From Rhabdophis nuchalis (Eukaryota; Chordata; Lepidosauria; Squamata; Natricidae), in NCBI GenBank assembly GCA_039707465.1, contig CM077643.1:244240167-244304166 (forward strand): a stretch of DNA of 64,000 bases. The letters run 5' to 3'. Numbering within the stretch: position 1 is the first letter of the stretch; every line of letters starts with the position of its first letter. The notes beneath the pieces are model-generated. The model was given only the letters and a program-made list of their open reading frames with translations. It did not search any database and was not told the DNA's origin. This document shows, piece by piece, positions 1 to 14,320 of this stretch. Both the position numbers and the translations under genes were made by a program.

Positions 1-487
1 ATTTTTCTAATTTGATTTTTGCCTCTGAACTATATCCGTAAATCATGGTTAAAATATAAATTTGCTCACACTGGAAGAGGGTGGTAATGTTCATTTCTTT
101 AAATGCAGCCTCTTATATTCAGTAAAAACTTACTTTGGCACTGAGGATTCCTTCTAAAAAGGGATGTAGGAATGTTGTAACACAAAAATCACTTTTTTGT
201 GTTTTTTACTAGTAGATTTATTTACTGAACCAAAATCTTCCAAGGATCTTATTTAATTTTAACCATATTTAATTATGATCCAGCTTATTTAATTTACTTA
301 ACAATATCTCAAGGCAGTTGTTACATATTTGACTTTGGACCAATCACTCTCTCTTAGCCCAAGTCATCTCATAGAGTTATTGTTGTGGGGAAAATAGGGG
401 GAGATGGGAGTATTGCATGTGTTGAGTTATTTATAAAAATAATAAAGCCAAACTAGGTAAATAAATTACTCCCATTTTCTTTGTTAG
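1..487 (+). other. ATAD2B: Partial intron at window start
   Basis: AT-rich intron sequence ending in the acceptor at 486-487. Apart from a SINE-like tail near 331-449, nothing is recognised. Confidence 0.85.
331..449 (+). mobile_element. SINE 3' fragment (tRNA-derived, squamate type)
   Basis: The order GGACCAATCACTCTCTCTTA, a decayed AGTCATCTCATAGAGTTATTG, GGGGAAAATAGG and then GAGTTATTTATAAAAATAAT matches the 3' half and tail of a tRNA-derived SINE I recognise from squamate genomes. The tRNA-like head is missing. The family name is uncertain. Confidence 0.5.
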
Positions 488-590
488 TACTGCTGAAGCT
501 GTTCTTCAGGAAATGGACAATATTAACATCAGACGGAACAGGCGATCAGGTGAAGTGGAACGGTTGCGTATGTGGACAGATACTGAATTT
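488..590 (+). CDS. ATAD2B: ATAD2B coding exon, first in window
   Basis: The acceptor TTTGTTAG precedes a split codon whose last base is T488. The exon encodes residues 1-34, from TAEAVLQEMDN through WTDTEF, and ends at donor GTAAGT with the codon complete. The segment lies in the N-terminal linker and is rich in Arg (RRNRRSGEVERLR), consistent with a nuclear, nucleic-acid-proximal region, although no fold is assigned. The preceding exon is not in the window. Confidence 0.95.
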
Positions 591-1683
591 GTAAGTTTAA
601 TTTTCTTCTCATCTTTTTCCCCCTTACATTTTGTTTAAGCCTTGAGTATGTTAAAGCCTAGCATCGAAAGCACTTAATAAAAATGGATCAAATGAATTTT
701 GAATATTCTGTACACAGTTTTCAATCCTTATAACAGGAACAGAAGGTAAAGAAAGCAATGCAGCTGGCTAGGGAGAAAACCAGTTTCAACACTCTTTTAA
801 CAATGCAATAATAACTCATAAGAAGTGACATGGGTTGTGGTGGATCATATGGTAGCTAGCCATGCGAAACAGTCCATCTACGTATACATGTTTTACTGAT
901 TGGCATTCAGGGCTTATGACTCCCTAGGTTCCTTTAAATAGTAGCAGCTGATATCCAAAATCAAGTCACAGGAACAGGAAAAACAGTTCCTCTGCCTTGT
1001 CTGTTGCAACTTGGGAGACTTGCACAACTACTAACAGTTGTGGTGGATGAGTGGATAAATGGAAGCTAGCTGATGAGGCAACAAGGCTTTCCCTTCTATG
1101 AGCTGGCTGGCTTGCAACAGCCCCGCCCTTCCCAGCTACCTTATTGGCTGCTGGGAAGCTGTGGCTCTGAGTGGTAGAATTCTTGAGACTCTGGCTCATT
1201 TCTGTAGATTCCAGCTCTTGGGGCAGCAACAACCTGTGCCTCACATTGCCACATGGTGGCAAGGCCAGAGAATTGTAACCAGCTAGTCAGAGAGTGCCTT
1301 GCTGCTGTGAGTTCTACAGTGCTGATTGTGCCTCCCTTGTCTCCAGATGTGGGGATTTTTAAAGAACAGATGCTCCATTCTTATAAAATCAAATATTTCT
1401 ATGTGCCGAATAGATACAATAACTGAATTATTTTCTGAACTCTCCCATGAATTCTTTTATAGTTCCTAAGATAGAACACTCAGTACTCTGATCGGAATTT
1501 CCAATAAAGATACTTAACATTTGTTTAGCCTGTGATTTTAGCATCTCTCTGTCTTGCATACATGCAGATTCTCTCTTATTAAAATACTTGTTATGACTAT
1601 GAGAGTTTGGTTAACTATATAGTTGGAAGCTACATGTATTAAGCTGTTAGCAATGCAGATCATTCTTGAGGTTTTTATTTTAG
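591..1683 (+). other. ATAD2B: Intron, no recognised element
   Basis: From GTAAGT to TTTTAG. The 1060-1330 part is less AT-rich than its surroundings and contains short open frames on both strands, but none has coding character or a known motif. It may be an old repeat that I do not recognise. Confidence 0.8.
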
Positions 1684-1792
1684 GAAAACATGGATATGTA
1701 CTCAAGAGTGAAAAGGAGGAGGAAATCATTAAGGAGAAATAGCTATGGAATCCAGAACCACCACGAGGTTTCCACAGAAGGTGAAGAAGAAG
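1684..1792 (+). CDS. ATAD2B: ATAD2B coding exon, basic then acidic linker
   Basis: The acceptor is TTTTATTTTAG and the donor GTAATG. The exon encodes residues 35-70 plus the first base of codon 71. It starts ENMDMYSRVKRRRKSLRR, a strongly basic patch that could act as a nuclear localisation signal (inference), and runs into the acidic STEGEEE tract. It starts in phase 0 and ends in phase 1, matching the next exon. Confidence 0.95.
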
Positions 1793-2356
1793 GTAATGGT
1801 GATAGTAATTTGACAGCTACTTTGATAAATACAAGTGAAATGTTATTATGCTGAAAAACAACACAAGTTATTTCAGTTCTTAATAGTCCAGAAAAACCTA
1901 TTAATCAAACTATACACTTAAATGTTGGATACCAACAAACGGGTCTTCTTCAAGTCATGGATTCAGGCCTTGGTAATTCCTTCATGGCTTGATAAATTCT
2001 AATCAGTGCTGTTTTTCCCCTCAGACATTCATGGTGGTTTTGAACAAATTGTTCAGGACTGATTTGAAAATAGCTTTGCTGTTGGGTTGGTCTTGTCATT
2101 TTATAGTTTTGTTCTTGAAATTATAACAGCTTTGTCATGTGTTCAAAGTCTCATAGATACTCATAGAGAAGTGTTTTTAAACATATTAAAATTATCTATC
2201 TATTATAAAGTTCATTCTTGAATATTGCAAACTATCCAAATCATTGTTCCATTTTGTAAAATAAATTTCTTCTGTAAAGTAACAGGTGCTCTTTAATAGA
2301 TATTATCAAATTACCTTAATGCACTTTTATAAATAATTTAATGGGGATTTTTCTAG
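1793..2356 (+). other. ATAD2B: Intron, no recognised element
   Basis: AT-rich sequence from GTAATG to TTCTAG. Nothing is recognised. Confidence 0.85.
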
Positions 2357-2473
2357 AATCTCAAGAAGAAGATGGGGATATTGAAGCAGAGGAGGCAGAA
2401 GGAGAAGAAAATGATCGTCCATATAATCTCAGACAAAGAAAAACAGTAGATAGATATCAAGCGCCTCCTATAG
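2357..2473 (+). CDS. ATAD2B: ATAD2B coding exon, acidic tract
   Basis: The acceptor is TTTTCTAG and the donor GTAAGT. The exon encodes residues 71-109 plus one base of codon 110. It is dominated by Glu and Asp (SQEEDGDIEAEEAEGEEND) and then NLRQRKTVDRYQAPPI. An acidic stretch N-terminal to the AAA+ module is shared by ATAD2 and ATAD2B and may contact histones; that role is inferred from the family. Confidence 0.95.
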
Positions 2474-3725
2474 GTAAGTTTTTAAAAAACGATTTATGTA
2501 AATGAAATAACTTAGTTCAGCAATATTTTACCCTTGTTACAGCATTAGATTAGAACTAAATGTATCATGGAGCAACGTAAAAATAATAAAATTCAGCAAA
2601 TGATCGGTCCTCTAAATTTAATTTATTTAATGTTAAAATTAAATAGGATAAAATGGCTGAATGAATGGCTCATTATCTGCTACTCTCTGTAAGAAAGTGT
2701 GTAGGAAAAAAAAGAAACAAAACTTGTTACTTCTCCAAGTGTTATTCCCCCCCCCCTTTTTTTTTGCAGTTGAACATATAGTATAAAGGGGGATTTCTAT
2801 AACATACTTATGGTAGCATCTTATTTGTCCTGTATTTTCCTTTCTTTGATCTACTTACTGAAAAAAGTAGGTACAGTCCAGTGGTGTGTTCTGGATCCCG
2901 GTGCAACCGGTACTGTGCAATGGGGCTGGGCGTTCACCACATGAACATGCGCAGCAGTGGTCTGGTTTGCTCGGAGGGTCGTTTTGAGTGTGCCGGTGGC
3001 TTCAGAGACCTTCAGAAGGCTTTCCTGAAGCCTCTGGAGCACTTAAAACTACCCTCTGAGCAAACCAGAAGTGACTTCCGGTTTGCTTGGAGGGTCGTTT
3101 TGAGTGCTCCGGAGGTTTCAAGGAAGCTCATGAAGCCTCCTGGGGAGGGGGGAGCTATTTTCACCCTCCCCAGTCTCCTATAAAGGCTCTGTAGTCTGGG
3201 GAGGGTGAAAAATGGCTTTAAAAAGGGTGAACTCAGCTGGCCAGCACGCGCATGCATGCTGGCTAACTGACAGGGCAGCACCTCGCGTGCCCTGACAAAT
3301 GGCTCCGCGTACCACTTGTGGCACGCATGCCATAGGTTCGCCATTCCGGTACTAGGCCATAGTGAAAGACACAGAATTGTACATGACTCTATTTCAATGA
3401 GAATTATTTTGTCAGTCAGCAATACAGAGTTTGTTATCTTCAAACTTTTATCTTTATTATGCTACAGTGTTTAGTGAACTGTGTTCTAAAACTAGAATTT
3501 AATGTTTCATTAAAATGCAAGTGTAAGTAGGAGTATTTAATGTAAGGAGTATCTTACATAAAAACAATTTAAAAAACAAATTTGGAGAAGAAAGGATAAA
3601 GAAATATATCTTATTTGCAAACATTTCTGATTTATGAAAAATATTAGATATCTTACAGCAAGGAACTAGATTTTTATACAATACTGTAAAAACATTTCCA
3701 TGTCAAAATTGATTATCTTATCTAG
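2474..3725 (+). other. ATAD2B: Intron with one hAT-like insertion
   Basis: The intron holds a C/T run at 2748-2765 and the GC-rich composite element at about 2879-3349. The rest is AT-rich with no recognised features. Confidence 0.8.
2879..3349. mobile_element. hAT-like non-autonomous element, composite
   Basis: A GC-rich block in an AT-rich intron. Its right end (GCCATAGGTTCGCCAT) is the reverse complement of the ATGGCGAACCTATGGC terminus seen at 29943, so it belongs to that family in reverse. Its left end (CAGTGGTGTGTTCTGG) resembles another small element type, near 36496. Inside, the segment GGAGGGTCGTTTTGAGTG occurs twice (about 2964 and 3090), separated by inverted copies of GGTTTGCT. 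CCGGTACT occurs near 2909 and 3347, but a clean 8-bp target duplication is not evident. It may be two elements. Confidence 0.5.
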
Positions 3726-3801
3726 TTCCAGCTCACCAAAAGAAAAGGGAAAACACATTATTTGACATTCATAGATCTCCTGCAAGAAGAAGTCATATCA
3801 G
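3726..3801 (+). CDS. ATAD2B: ATAD2B coding exon
   Basis: The acceptor is TTATCTAG and the donor GTAAAT. Residues 110-134 include PAHQKKRENTLFDIHRSPAR; two bases of codon 135 complete the exon. At 76 bp it is the second smallest coding exon in the window. It belongs to the basic linker before the AAA+ core. Confidence 0.94.
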
Positions 3802-4645
3802 GTAAATAATATATTAGGATATTTTCTACTGCCATTATGCTACCATGTTGGAATTTCAGGAATAATTTCTGGAAGAATCAGCTGGGTAAAAAATACAAAA
3901 ACTAAGCCAATGTATCCTTCTTCTGTTACAACTATAAAATAAAAGAGAAAGATAGCATAACAAAATGCAGATGAATACTTTGCATATCATCCCTCTAAAC
4001 CATTGTCATAGTTTGGTATTCTGAAAGCCGTTCTTCCAGAAATTTTGCTGAAGTAATGTTTTATGAACTATATTTGAATAGTTTTGTCATTTTTTTTGTT
4101 TTTGTCAGTTTCTTATATTTTGTGTATATATAAAATTGTTTTCAGCTTTTTTGAAAACAGACCTAGATCAGAGATAATGATGGGCTGGTAAATTAAATTT
4201 GATGTGATGAGTGTGATGAGGAATGAATGAGGTGATTCTTGTTCTGTGCCTAATAGAAAATGAACTACTATATCTCCTGTGTTAATTTTAGGCTTCCTTT
4301 TTCCATTATGTTTCAACTTAGAAATTGTGGCTTAATCTCTATCTTTAAAAAAAAACTTGACATGTTGATCCTCTTTTGTAGTCAAAATTAAACCACAATT
4401 TCTTCTCTTACATTGAAACAACAGTGTTTGTGAGTATATGGGAAGACCAGGGATTGCTGTGTCTTGTTACTTCCCTTGACATATCAGTGTATTGTGGCAT
4501 CTGAACCAGCTCAAGTGATGAAAACAAAAGAAGCACTAAACAAAAGACATTGCAACTTTAAATTATCTGTTTTAATTTGTTAGCATTCACTAAGCACAAT
4601 TCAGGACATGCTGGTCTTCAGTGAAATGTTCTATTGCTTCCGCAG
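3802..4645 (+). other. ATAD2B: Intron, no recognised element
   Basis: AT-rich sequence from GTAAAT to CCGCAG. Nothing is recognised. Confidence 0.85.
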
Positions 4646-4744
4646 GAGAAAGAAACATGCCATTCATAGTAGTGATACAACCTCTTCAGATGAAGAACGT
4701 TTTGAAAGAAGAAAATCTAAAAGCATGGCAAGAGCGAGAAACCG
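4646..4744 (+). CDS. ATAD2B: ATAD2B coding exon, Ser/Arg-rich linker
   Basis: The acceptor is TTCCGCAG and the donor GTAACA. Residues 135-167 read RKKHAIHSSDTTSSDEERF followed by a basic stretch. The Ser/Thr cluster before acidic residues resembles casein kinase 2 sites (inference). The exon joins its neighbours by split Arg codons on both sides. Confidence 0.95.
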
Positions 4745-5784
4745 GTAACAATTTCTTTATCATCATTCAGCTAAGGGGAAAAATGGCTTGGTTTTATGTG
4801 CTTTTTGCCTGATGAAATTTGCCAACCACGTGGAAATTATTTTATTCTAATTAAGGGTGCTGTTATGAGGCATGGTCATACATGTTATATATGGACCTGG
4901 GCTGTTTTTTTTGCAGATGTTTCATTACCAAACTAGGAAACATCATCAGTGCTCATTGATGTTATCTAGCTTGTTAATTAAATATCTGCAATAAAACAAC
5001 CACACTCAGAGACCACTAAGTACCCCAAGTTCAACTCTAAACTACAAATATTCTCTTGTAGTAATAGAAAATATACATTTTAAGCATTTTTTTATATCAT
5101 GGGATTTCTTCTGACTTGCCCATCTGTGAACATAAATCCATATTTCTATTGGAGGCATTGTTTTTCTTGATTATTGTTCTTCTTTAGTGTTAATTGATAC
5201 CTTCTATGCCAGAACAGAGTAGAACATCTTTCTTAGCATCATGGATCCATTCTTATTCTACAGAGTCGTGCACCCATTTGACAACTTTTCAGGGCAAATG
5301 GAGCTGTAAAGAAAAGAATGGCAACATTTTTAGGTTGGGGGCTGAATATTGTCCTTGTACTCTTCTGAAGGTTATATGGGGCAGAGTCACTGATGGAGTC
5401 ATGTTATCAGAATGTGTGGACTAAAATGGTCAGGGACTTTACCTGAGCTATAGACTGGGCCCATCCCTACTGTTTCTAAAATGTAGTGCCTCCTTCCTTC
5501 CTCCACTGTTAGCAAAATCCCACTGAATGTAATTTCAGATGCAGCTCAATTTATTTTGATGTACCATTTGATTTTTGATTTTTTTTTAATTTTGGGGGTG
5601 GCAGCGGGGTTATTTATTCATTATGTCTTTATGAAAGTTATAATTTTTTCTCTCTAATGACTAACATTCTCATTCTATTTTTGGGACAAGATGAAATACT
5701 GTACCTGAAAAGTCACAGTTCCATTCTATGCATGCATGTCTTTATTCAGCATGAAATTTATGAATTTTTAAAAATATGTCATAG
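4745..5784 (+). other. ATAD2B: Intron, no recognised element
   Basis: AT-rich sequence from GTAACA to CATAG with short T runs. A short open frame at 5194-5424 has no recognisable product. Confidence 0.85.
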
Positions 5785-5896
5785 GTGTCTGCCAATGAAT
5801 TTCAGAGCAGAAGATTTGGCTAGTGGAATCTTACGTGAACGAGTGAAAGTTGGAGCAAGCTTGGCTGACGTGGATCCAATGACTCTTGACAAATCG
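5785..5896 (+). CDS. ATAD2B: ATAD2B coding exon, start of AAA+ region
   Basis: The acceptor is ATGTCATAG and the donor GTGTGC. Residues 168-205 run from CLPMNFRAEDLASGILRERV to LDKS. This segment leads into the N-terminal side of the first AAA+ domain. The exon ends at a complete codon and the next begins VRFDSIGGL, the usual AAA+ entry motif. Confidence 0.95.
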
Positions 5897-6103
5897 GTGT
5901 GCTTTTTTTTTGGTTTAGTCTGTGCTAAAATCTTTTAAGTTGCTTTTAATATTCAGTCTTAAAGAATGAAATGTTTATAGCTATTTTGCTTACACCAGAT
6001 TAAAAGTAGACTATTTTGGATAATAATTTTGTTACTGAAATTTTGAGATATGTTGATTGCTTTTCTACATAATTTTTTTAATTGCTTTTTATCTTCCTTT
6101 TAG

Positions 6104-6219
6104 GTCCGTTTTGATAGTATAGGTGGGTTGAGCAATCATATTCATGCACTTAAGGAAATGGTTATATTTCCTCTTCTGTATCCTGAAATATTTGAAAAAT
6201 TCAAAATTCAGCCACCAAG
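6104..6219 (+). CDS. ATAD2B: ATAD2B coding exon, AAA+ domain 1 N-terminal part
   Basis: The acceptor is CCTTTTAG and the donor GTAGGC. Residues 206-243 contain FDSIGGL and VIFPLLYPEIFEKF, the typical lead-in of classic AAA proteins before Walker A. The upstream intron is only 207 bp, the shortest in the window. Confidence 0.96.
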
Positions 6220-7637
6220 GTAGGCTTTGCACATATTTACACTTGAATTAATCTACCAGAATACACAAACTTCGTTGGATTTAGGGTTATTTTAAAGAAT
6301 AGCTTAATAAAGAAGTAGACAAAAGCTAGATCTGAATTAATTTAATTAAAATAAACCACATTGGGCCAACATGATTATTTCCCATATTTCATTATTTTAA
6401 AATCCTATTATTTGTCAGATTAAAAGGTACAATATGGTGCCAATTATTTGAAGGGAGGACACTCCATGTTTTATTAGCTGCAGTTGGGTTCAGCCATTTG
6501 ATTTAAGTAGGAAAAAAGCCATTCCTAGATCAGATTCTCTTCCCCCATGACTCAGTATTCCCCCAAATCTCTGGAAACATGTAATAGTTGTGAGACTGTT
6601 GCTGGAATTGAAGTTTGCTGAGAGAAGATAATAGGCCAAGTCAAATACATTTGTAAGACAGTTGATGAAATATCTTGCTTTAAATTTTTTTCTTGCAGAA
6701 AAGGTATTTTACATCTTTAATAATTTGGTGTTGTATACTTTCCTTTAAAGTTGCCAATCTATAAGAGTGAGAAAGCTAAGGAAAATAGAGCTGTTAGACA
6801 AAAACCATTCGCTACTTCTATGAAAAATTTAATAAAGTGAAATAGTTCAGTAATATTGTAAAATATGGAATAAATCAACATTGATCCATCCTGTACAAAG
6901 AAAAATGCAACTAAGTGTAACACAGAAGCAGAATAGCATTGTGGGTTCTTCGACGTATGAAAGGAGCTATTGAATGGATACCAATAAAGATGGAAATAGT
7001 CATGGAGATCCTCCAGAAAAACTAAGAGTTGGCAAAATTCCTTACTGTAAAAATTTGACGCTGTATATTTGCCAAATGAGACAGCTAAGCATAGGATTTT
7101 CCTAAAAAGACTTAATTTTTGTCCTAAGGCACATCGCTGTTTGCATTCCTCCTGACCCTATTTACCAGAACTAATGTTTGCATGAGACACAGGAAGCTTG
7201 GGAGGTTGTTATTTAGTTATAACAAAGCTAGTGTTATAACTTTATTCAATTGCATGTGTTTAGAATATTTGTTTGATTTATATAGCTGCCCACTTGACAC
7301 TCAACATCAGAGATGTCACATATATGCCCTATCTCTGACGTTCATGTTAATTTATGATTCTTATATGCAACAATAAATTGGCCCAGCATGTTAGAAAAAA
7401 GTGAACGACATTTTTGTTAAAATAGAAAAAAAATGGCATAGATTAAAAATAAAAACCACTCCTTGTAAATATTTTCTAGTTTTCCCCTTCATTGCTTTTA
7501 ATTAACAATAACTTTCATTTCTCTGGGTATCCAGAACAGATCACTGAACTCTTGCATCCCTTATCTGGGTAGCAAATACTGGGCTGCTTATGAAGAAAAA
7601 GAAATAGTGATTTCTGTATCTGTCCATTTTTCTTCAG
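6220..7637 (+). other. ATAD2B: Intron, no recognised element
   Basis: AT-rich intron before the Walker A exon. No repeat or RNA gene is recognised. Confidence 0.85.
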
Positions 7638-7812
7638 GGGCTGTTTGTTTTATGGTCCTCCTGGAACAGGTAAAACCTTGGTGGCTAGAGCTCTGGCCAA
7701 TGAATGCACTCATGGGGACAGAAAAGTTGCCTTTTTTATGAGGAAGGGAGCAGACTGTCTCAGTAAATGGGTTGGTGAATCTGAACGGCAGCTTCGACTC
7801 CTCTTTGATCAA
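7638..7812 (+). CDS. ATAD2B: ATAD2B coding exon, Walker A of AAA+ domain 1
   Basis: The acceptor is TTCTTCAG and the donor GTTAGT. Residues 244-302 include the intact Walker A GPPGTGKT (250-257), then the pore-region sequence FMRKGADCLSKWVGESERQL. The exon should bind the ATP phosphates in the hexameric ATPase ring (family knowledge). The donor has T at +3, unlike most of its neighbours, but keeps GT and A at +4. Confidence 0.97.
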
Positions 7813-9417
7813 GTTAGTACACAATGTTATGTATTCAATCCTTCAGCTGAAGTGGAAGATCTGTTTGAACATTTTTGCTAATTGCTAATATATCCCTCTA
7901 TGTTTGCAAAGGTAATACCATAATGAGCAAAAGTATTTCTCATTCAGAATAGCTGGATGAAAACTGATTTTGTTTCCAGTCCCTGTTGTCGTATTGCCAG
8001 ACTGAGTTCATTACCTTGGATCATTTATGGTAGTTCCTGTATTAATATTTGCTGGAGTCATTATAGGGTGAAGAAAAAGATCATTAAATGTGAAATAACA
8101 GCAAAGAATAGAAACAATTGCTGGGAGTAACCATGAACCGTAAGAAGACACGAAGGAAATATTTTGTTTCTTCAGTTATAATTTTCATTTTGAAAATTAA
8201 GCAAATATAATTTGCCACATCTCTAGTCCAAAGGACAAATTGTATCTGTCACCCTTTAAAAAAAAAGCTAATTGTAATAATGAATGGGACAATATCCTCT
8301 CCACAGAATGTAGTCCTTTGACATGGAGGGAGACCCATTGCTTTGCTTCCTCTTCCATCATTAGATGATTGACACTGAGGAGTGAAGTTCCAGAAAGGGA
8401 AAAAGTCTCCATTTGGAATGTTATAGACTTAATAGATCTTGCAGGCCGATTTTGGCAAATGTATTTTTTCATTGTTAGGAAATTCCCATAAAAACATTTC
8501 AGAAAAATTAATTATAGATATTAGCGAATTTGCTAATAAAAAGGAAACCGGAACAAGTTGTCAAATCAGTAGAAGATGCAGTGGCTCCTTTTACTTAAAG
8601 AGATAAAGTGATATTGATTACTCAACACCTCTGAAGTCCTGTATTTTTCCTTGTACTCCTTCAAAGACACTCTTGATATTTTTGTGCTGATTGAAGAATA
8701 AAATTAGTTTCCTCCAAGCATGTATTTTCTTGGAGGTGAAAATATCAGAAAAAAAGTATCTGTGTAACTGACATTGGATGAGATGGTTTTTACATAGATT
8801 ATACCCTAGCTACTAATAGATAATCTTGTAGAGTTTACTAGGGATATACCTGTTTAGTACACATATGAAAGACCACTATGAAAGATTACAGCTGTAGGAT
8901 AGTCTGTCGAAATATATCCTGAGAGAGGCAAGTAACTTCAGTAAGGTTGCCAAGAAAACTCTGTGAGTTTTAGATCATTAGTAAAAATCATTGGGAGTTG
9001 AACTTAGCTCAAAGGAAATTTTCAGAAAACTCAAAAAATCAACAGCTTTAAAATGCAGAAATATTTTTCAATAAGCTTCTACAAAGATGGCCCAATTTCT
9101 TTTTTTTCAGAGCTTTTAAAGTTTATTTTCACATTTGGCAAGGGGCTACTCCCAATCCTAATCCACCCTATCACTACTCATGTGGAGGCTACCAAGTTTT
9201 TGCATCATGAAGTCTACCTATTAGCTGTCAAAGGTAATCTGCAGTATATAGACAGGGCAGAGTTAATGCATTTTCTTGGCTTTATAATTATGAGTGAATT
9301 CAACGACCTTAGTGTTTCTGATTCAATACAACAATTAAAGATATTTTTTCTCATAGCTTTTAAAAGTATAAAAATATTTTCATATCTACAATTAATTTTG
9401 TTTGTTGCTTACCCCAG
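7813..9417 (+). other. ATAD2B: Intron, no recognised element
   Basis: From GTTAGT to CCCCAG. The open frame read through 9053-9427 is non-coding upstream of 9418. Confidence 0.85.
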
Positions 9418-9506
9418 GCATACCTGATGAGGCCATCCATAATTTTTTTTGATGAAATAGATGGCTTGGCCCCAGTCCGCTCCAGTAGACAAGACCAAAT
9501 TCACAG
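9418..9506 (+). CDS. ATAD2B: ATAD2B coding exon, Walker B of AAA+ domain 1
   Basis: The acceptor is TACCCCAG and the donor GTGAGG. Residues 303-331 carry the complete Walker B motif IIFFDE (310-315; Asp314 and Glu315 for Mg2+ and water activation), followed by IDGLAPVRSSRQDQ. With both catalytic acidic residues present, domain 1 is predicted to be ATP-hydrolysing, although activity is not shown by sequence alone. Confidence 0.96.
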
Positions 9507-12571
<3,065 letters not shown>

Positions 12572-12662
12572 GCAAGAAAGCACATTCTACAAATTCATAC
12601 CAGGGACTGGAATCCAAAATTGTCCAATCATTTTTTAGGAGAACTAGCTGAAAAATGTGTTG
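12572..12662 (+). CDS. ATAD2B: ATAD2B coding exon, AAA+ domain 1 lid start
   Basis: The acceptor is CTCTGTTAG and the donor GTGAGT. Residues 386-415 (ARKHILQIHTRDWNPKL then ELAEKCV) form the start of the helical lid. The exon is followed by a 7.0 kb intron. Confidence 0.96.
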
Positions 12663-13423
12663 GTGAGTGGTATCTTATTACTTCTGCTTTCTATATTTTC
12701 ATTCCTGAAAGAACATTCAAGAATGTTTGAAGCTTTCTGATTACATTTCTAATTGTGATCAATTTTTCCATTTTATATTTGAAGTTTCATGTTAATTCAT
12801 GTCAGAAAATGCAAATATTTATTTTCATGCCACTTGCCAAAGTTTCCTGTCATTACTTCAAATTTTGAAAAATCTTGGCGTGATCCATGTATTTTTATGC
12901 AAAACAACTCCAAAATTAATATGATAAAGTTTTATAAGAAAAAATTAATATCAGCCATGATTATTTCACAAATAAAACTGAGATAACTGCTTGCTTTCCT
13001 ACAATATTTTTAATGATATGGTTTGCACTAAGAAAACATCTACGTTAATAATCTTCCAAATTCTAAAGTATAATTAGCATAAGTGAATAACTGGCACAGG
13101 ATTCAATTTTCTGTCTCTTGGGTTGGGCACTTATACATACCTAAAACATGTTATGGAACACCAGACAAGATGTACATAGTAGATTTGTTGAACAAAATTT
13201 TTAAAAAGTTTACTACGCTAGCAACTGTTGTAGTTGTTTCTTACTAAAGACAAAGTATCAGAATAAGATTGCTAAGAGACATACTTTAGTATTGCAAATA
13301 CATCACTAAAAAACCACAGTCTCTTCAAAACAATGCTCATCCTCTGTCACTCTTGTGTTAGTCTTCAATTTTTGAAAAACGACGGCATCAGATCATTCAC
13401 CTCTCCAACAGAACAGTAACATT

Positions 13424-13569
13424 TTAAACTGAGCATCGTCCATTCAGACAGCTACTGTACACATCCGAATTATCCTCTTCATCCACAGGAACATCTATCT
13501 CCGAAGCAGCATTCTTCCACTTTTGATCTGCCAAGACCCCAACATCTCCTGGTGAGAAGAAAACAATTA
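13424..13569 (-). pseudogene. Unidentified antisense coding-like segment
   Basis: On the minus strand an open frame of about 48 codons ends in TAA (13424-13426) and contains LADQKWKNAASEIDVPVDEE and DNSDVYSSCLNGRC. Its amino-acid composition looks coding. A TTTTCTTCTCACCAG acceptor-like sequence lies just upstream of 13548, so it could be a terminal exon of an antisense gene. It could equally be the end of a degraded transposon or retrocopy, because a stop and a second partly open frame lie immediately upstream. I do not recognise the family. Confidence 0.25.
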
Positions 13570-14017
13570 TCCAACAAATGACAAATTAAGCCTTTGTCTG
13601 GTGTAAGAAAGCATGTGCCAAATCCATTTCATGTAGATTCTTTTAGTGACTCTACAACACCATTTAGCAGATAGACAATACAAGTTGGGCCCTTCATTGG
13701 CCAATATTCCAGTTTGAAAAGTGATATTTTATGAATGTGAAAACTCTCTTACAGATCTTATAAAAATATGCCATATAATGATATGATTGCTTAGATTTAC
13801 AGGAAAATCTGCTAAGTCTAAAATATAGAAAACCCCAGAGCTTTTGTTCTGAATTTCCCACTGAAGATAGATTCATATTTTTAAATCTCACAAACATTGA
13901 GCAAATCTAATAAAAGAATAACATTTTTAATCATGTACAAAGATGAGTCATTTTTTTGTTTTGTTTTACAAGCTTGGAATGCATAGTCTGGCATTTTAAA
14001 AATTTATGTGCATCTTT

Positions 14018-14320
14018 TAGGCTCACGAGATGGCAGTTTGGCGGTTTGAATCCCTAGCGCCACATAGCAGAGTGAGCTCCCATTACTTGTCCTAGCTTCT
14101 GCCAACCTAGCAGTTCGAAAGCATGCAAAAATGCAAGTAGAAAAATAGGAACCACCTTTGGTTGGAAGGTTACAGTGTTCCGTATGCTTTTGGCATTTAG
14201 TCATGCTGGCCACATGACCATGGAGACATCTTTGGACAGCGCTCTTCAGCTTTGAAATAGAGATGAGCACCGCCCCCTAGATTCAGGAATGACTATGTGC
14301 ATGGGGAACCTTTACCTTTA
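14018..14320 (+). mobile_element. Sauria-type SINE, 5' truncated
   Basis: The B-box-like GGTTTGAATCC lies at 14043, followed by CAGTTCGAAAGCATGCAAAA, GGCCACATGACCATGGAGAC and AGAGATGAGCACCGCCCCCT. The end is ATGGGGAACCTTTACCTTTA. It is closer to consensus than the copy at 10831, but the A box is lost or decayed. Confidence 0.88.

Noticed and set aside
2909..3356. CCGGTACT as an 8-bp target duplication of the element at 2879
   Set aside because: The left copy is internal to the element and its neighbouring sequence does not mirror the right terminus; probably chance or a family motif.
2879..3443. Paired open frames on both strands
   Set aside because: Internal inverted repeats of a hAT-like element create similar frames on both strands; no known protein.
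9053..9427. Possible extra ATAD2B coding sequence upstream of 9418
   Set aside because: The open frame runs through the intron and AG acceptor; residues before 9418 do not resemble the family and phase fits a splice at 9417/9418.
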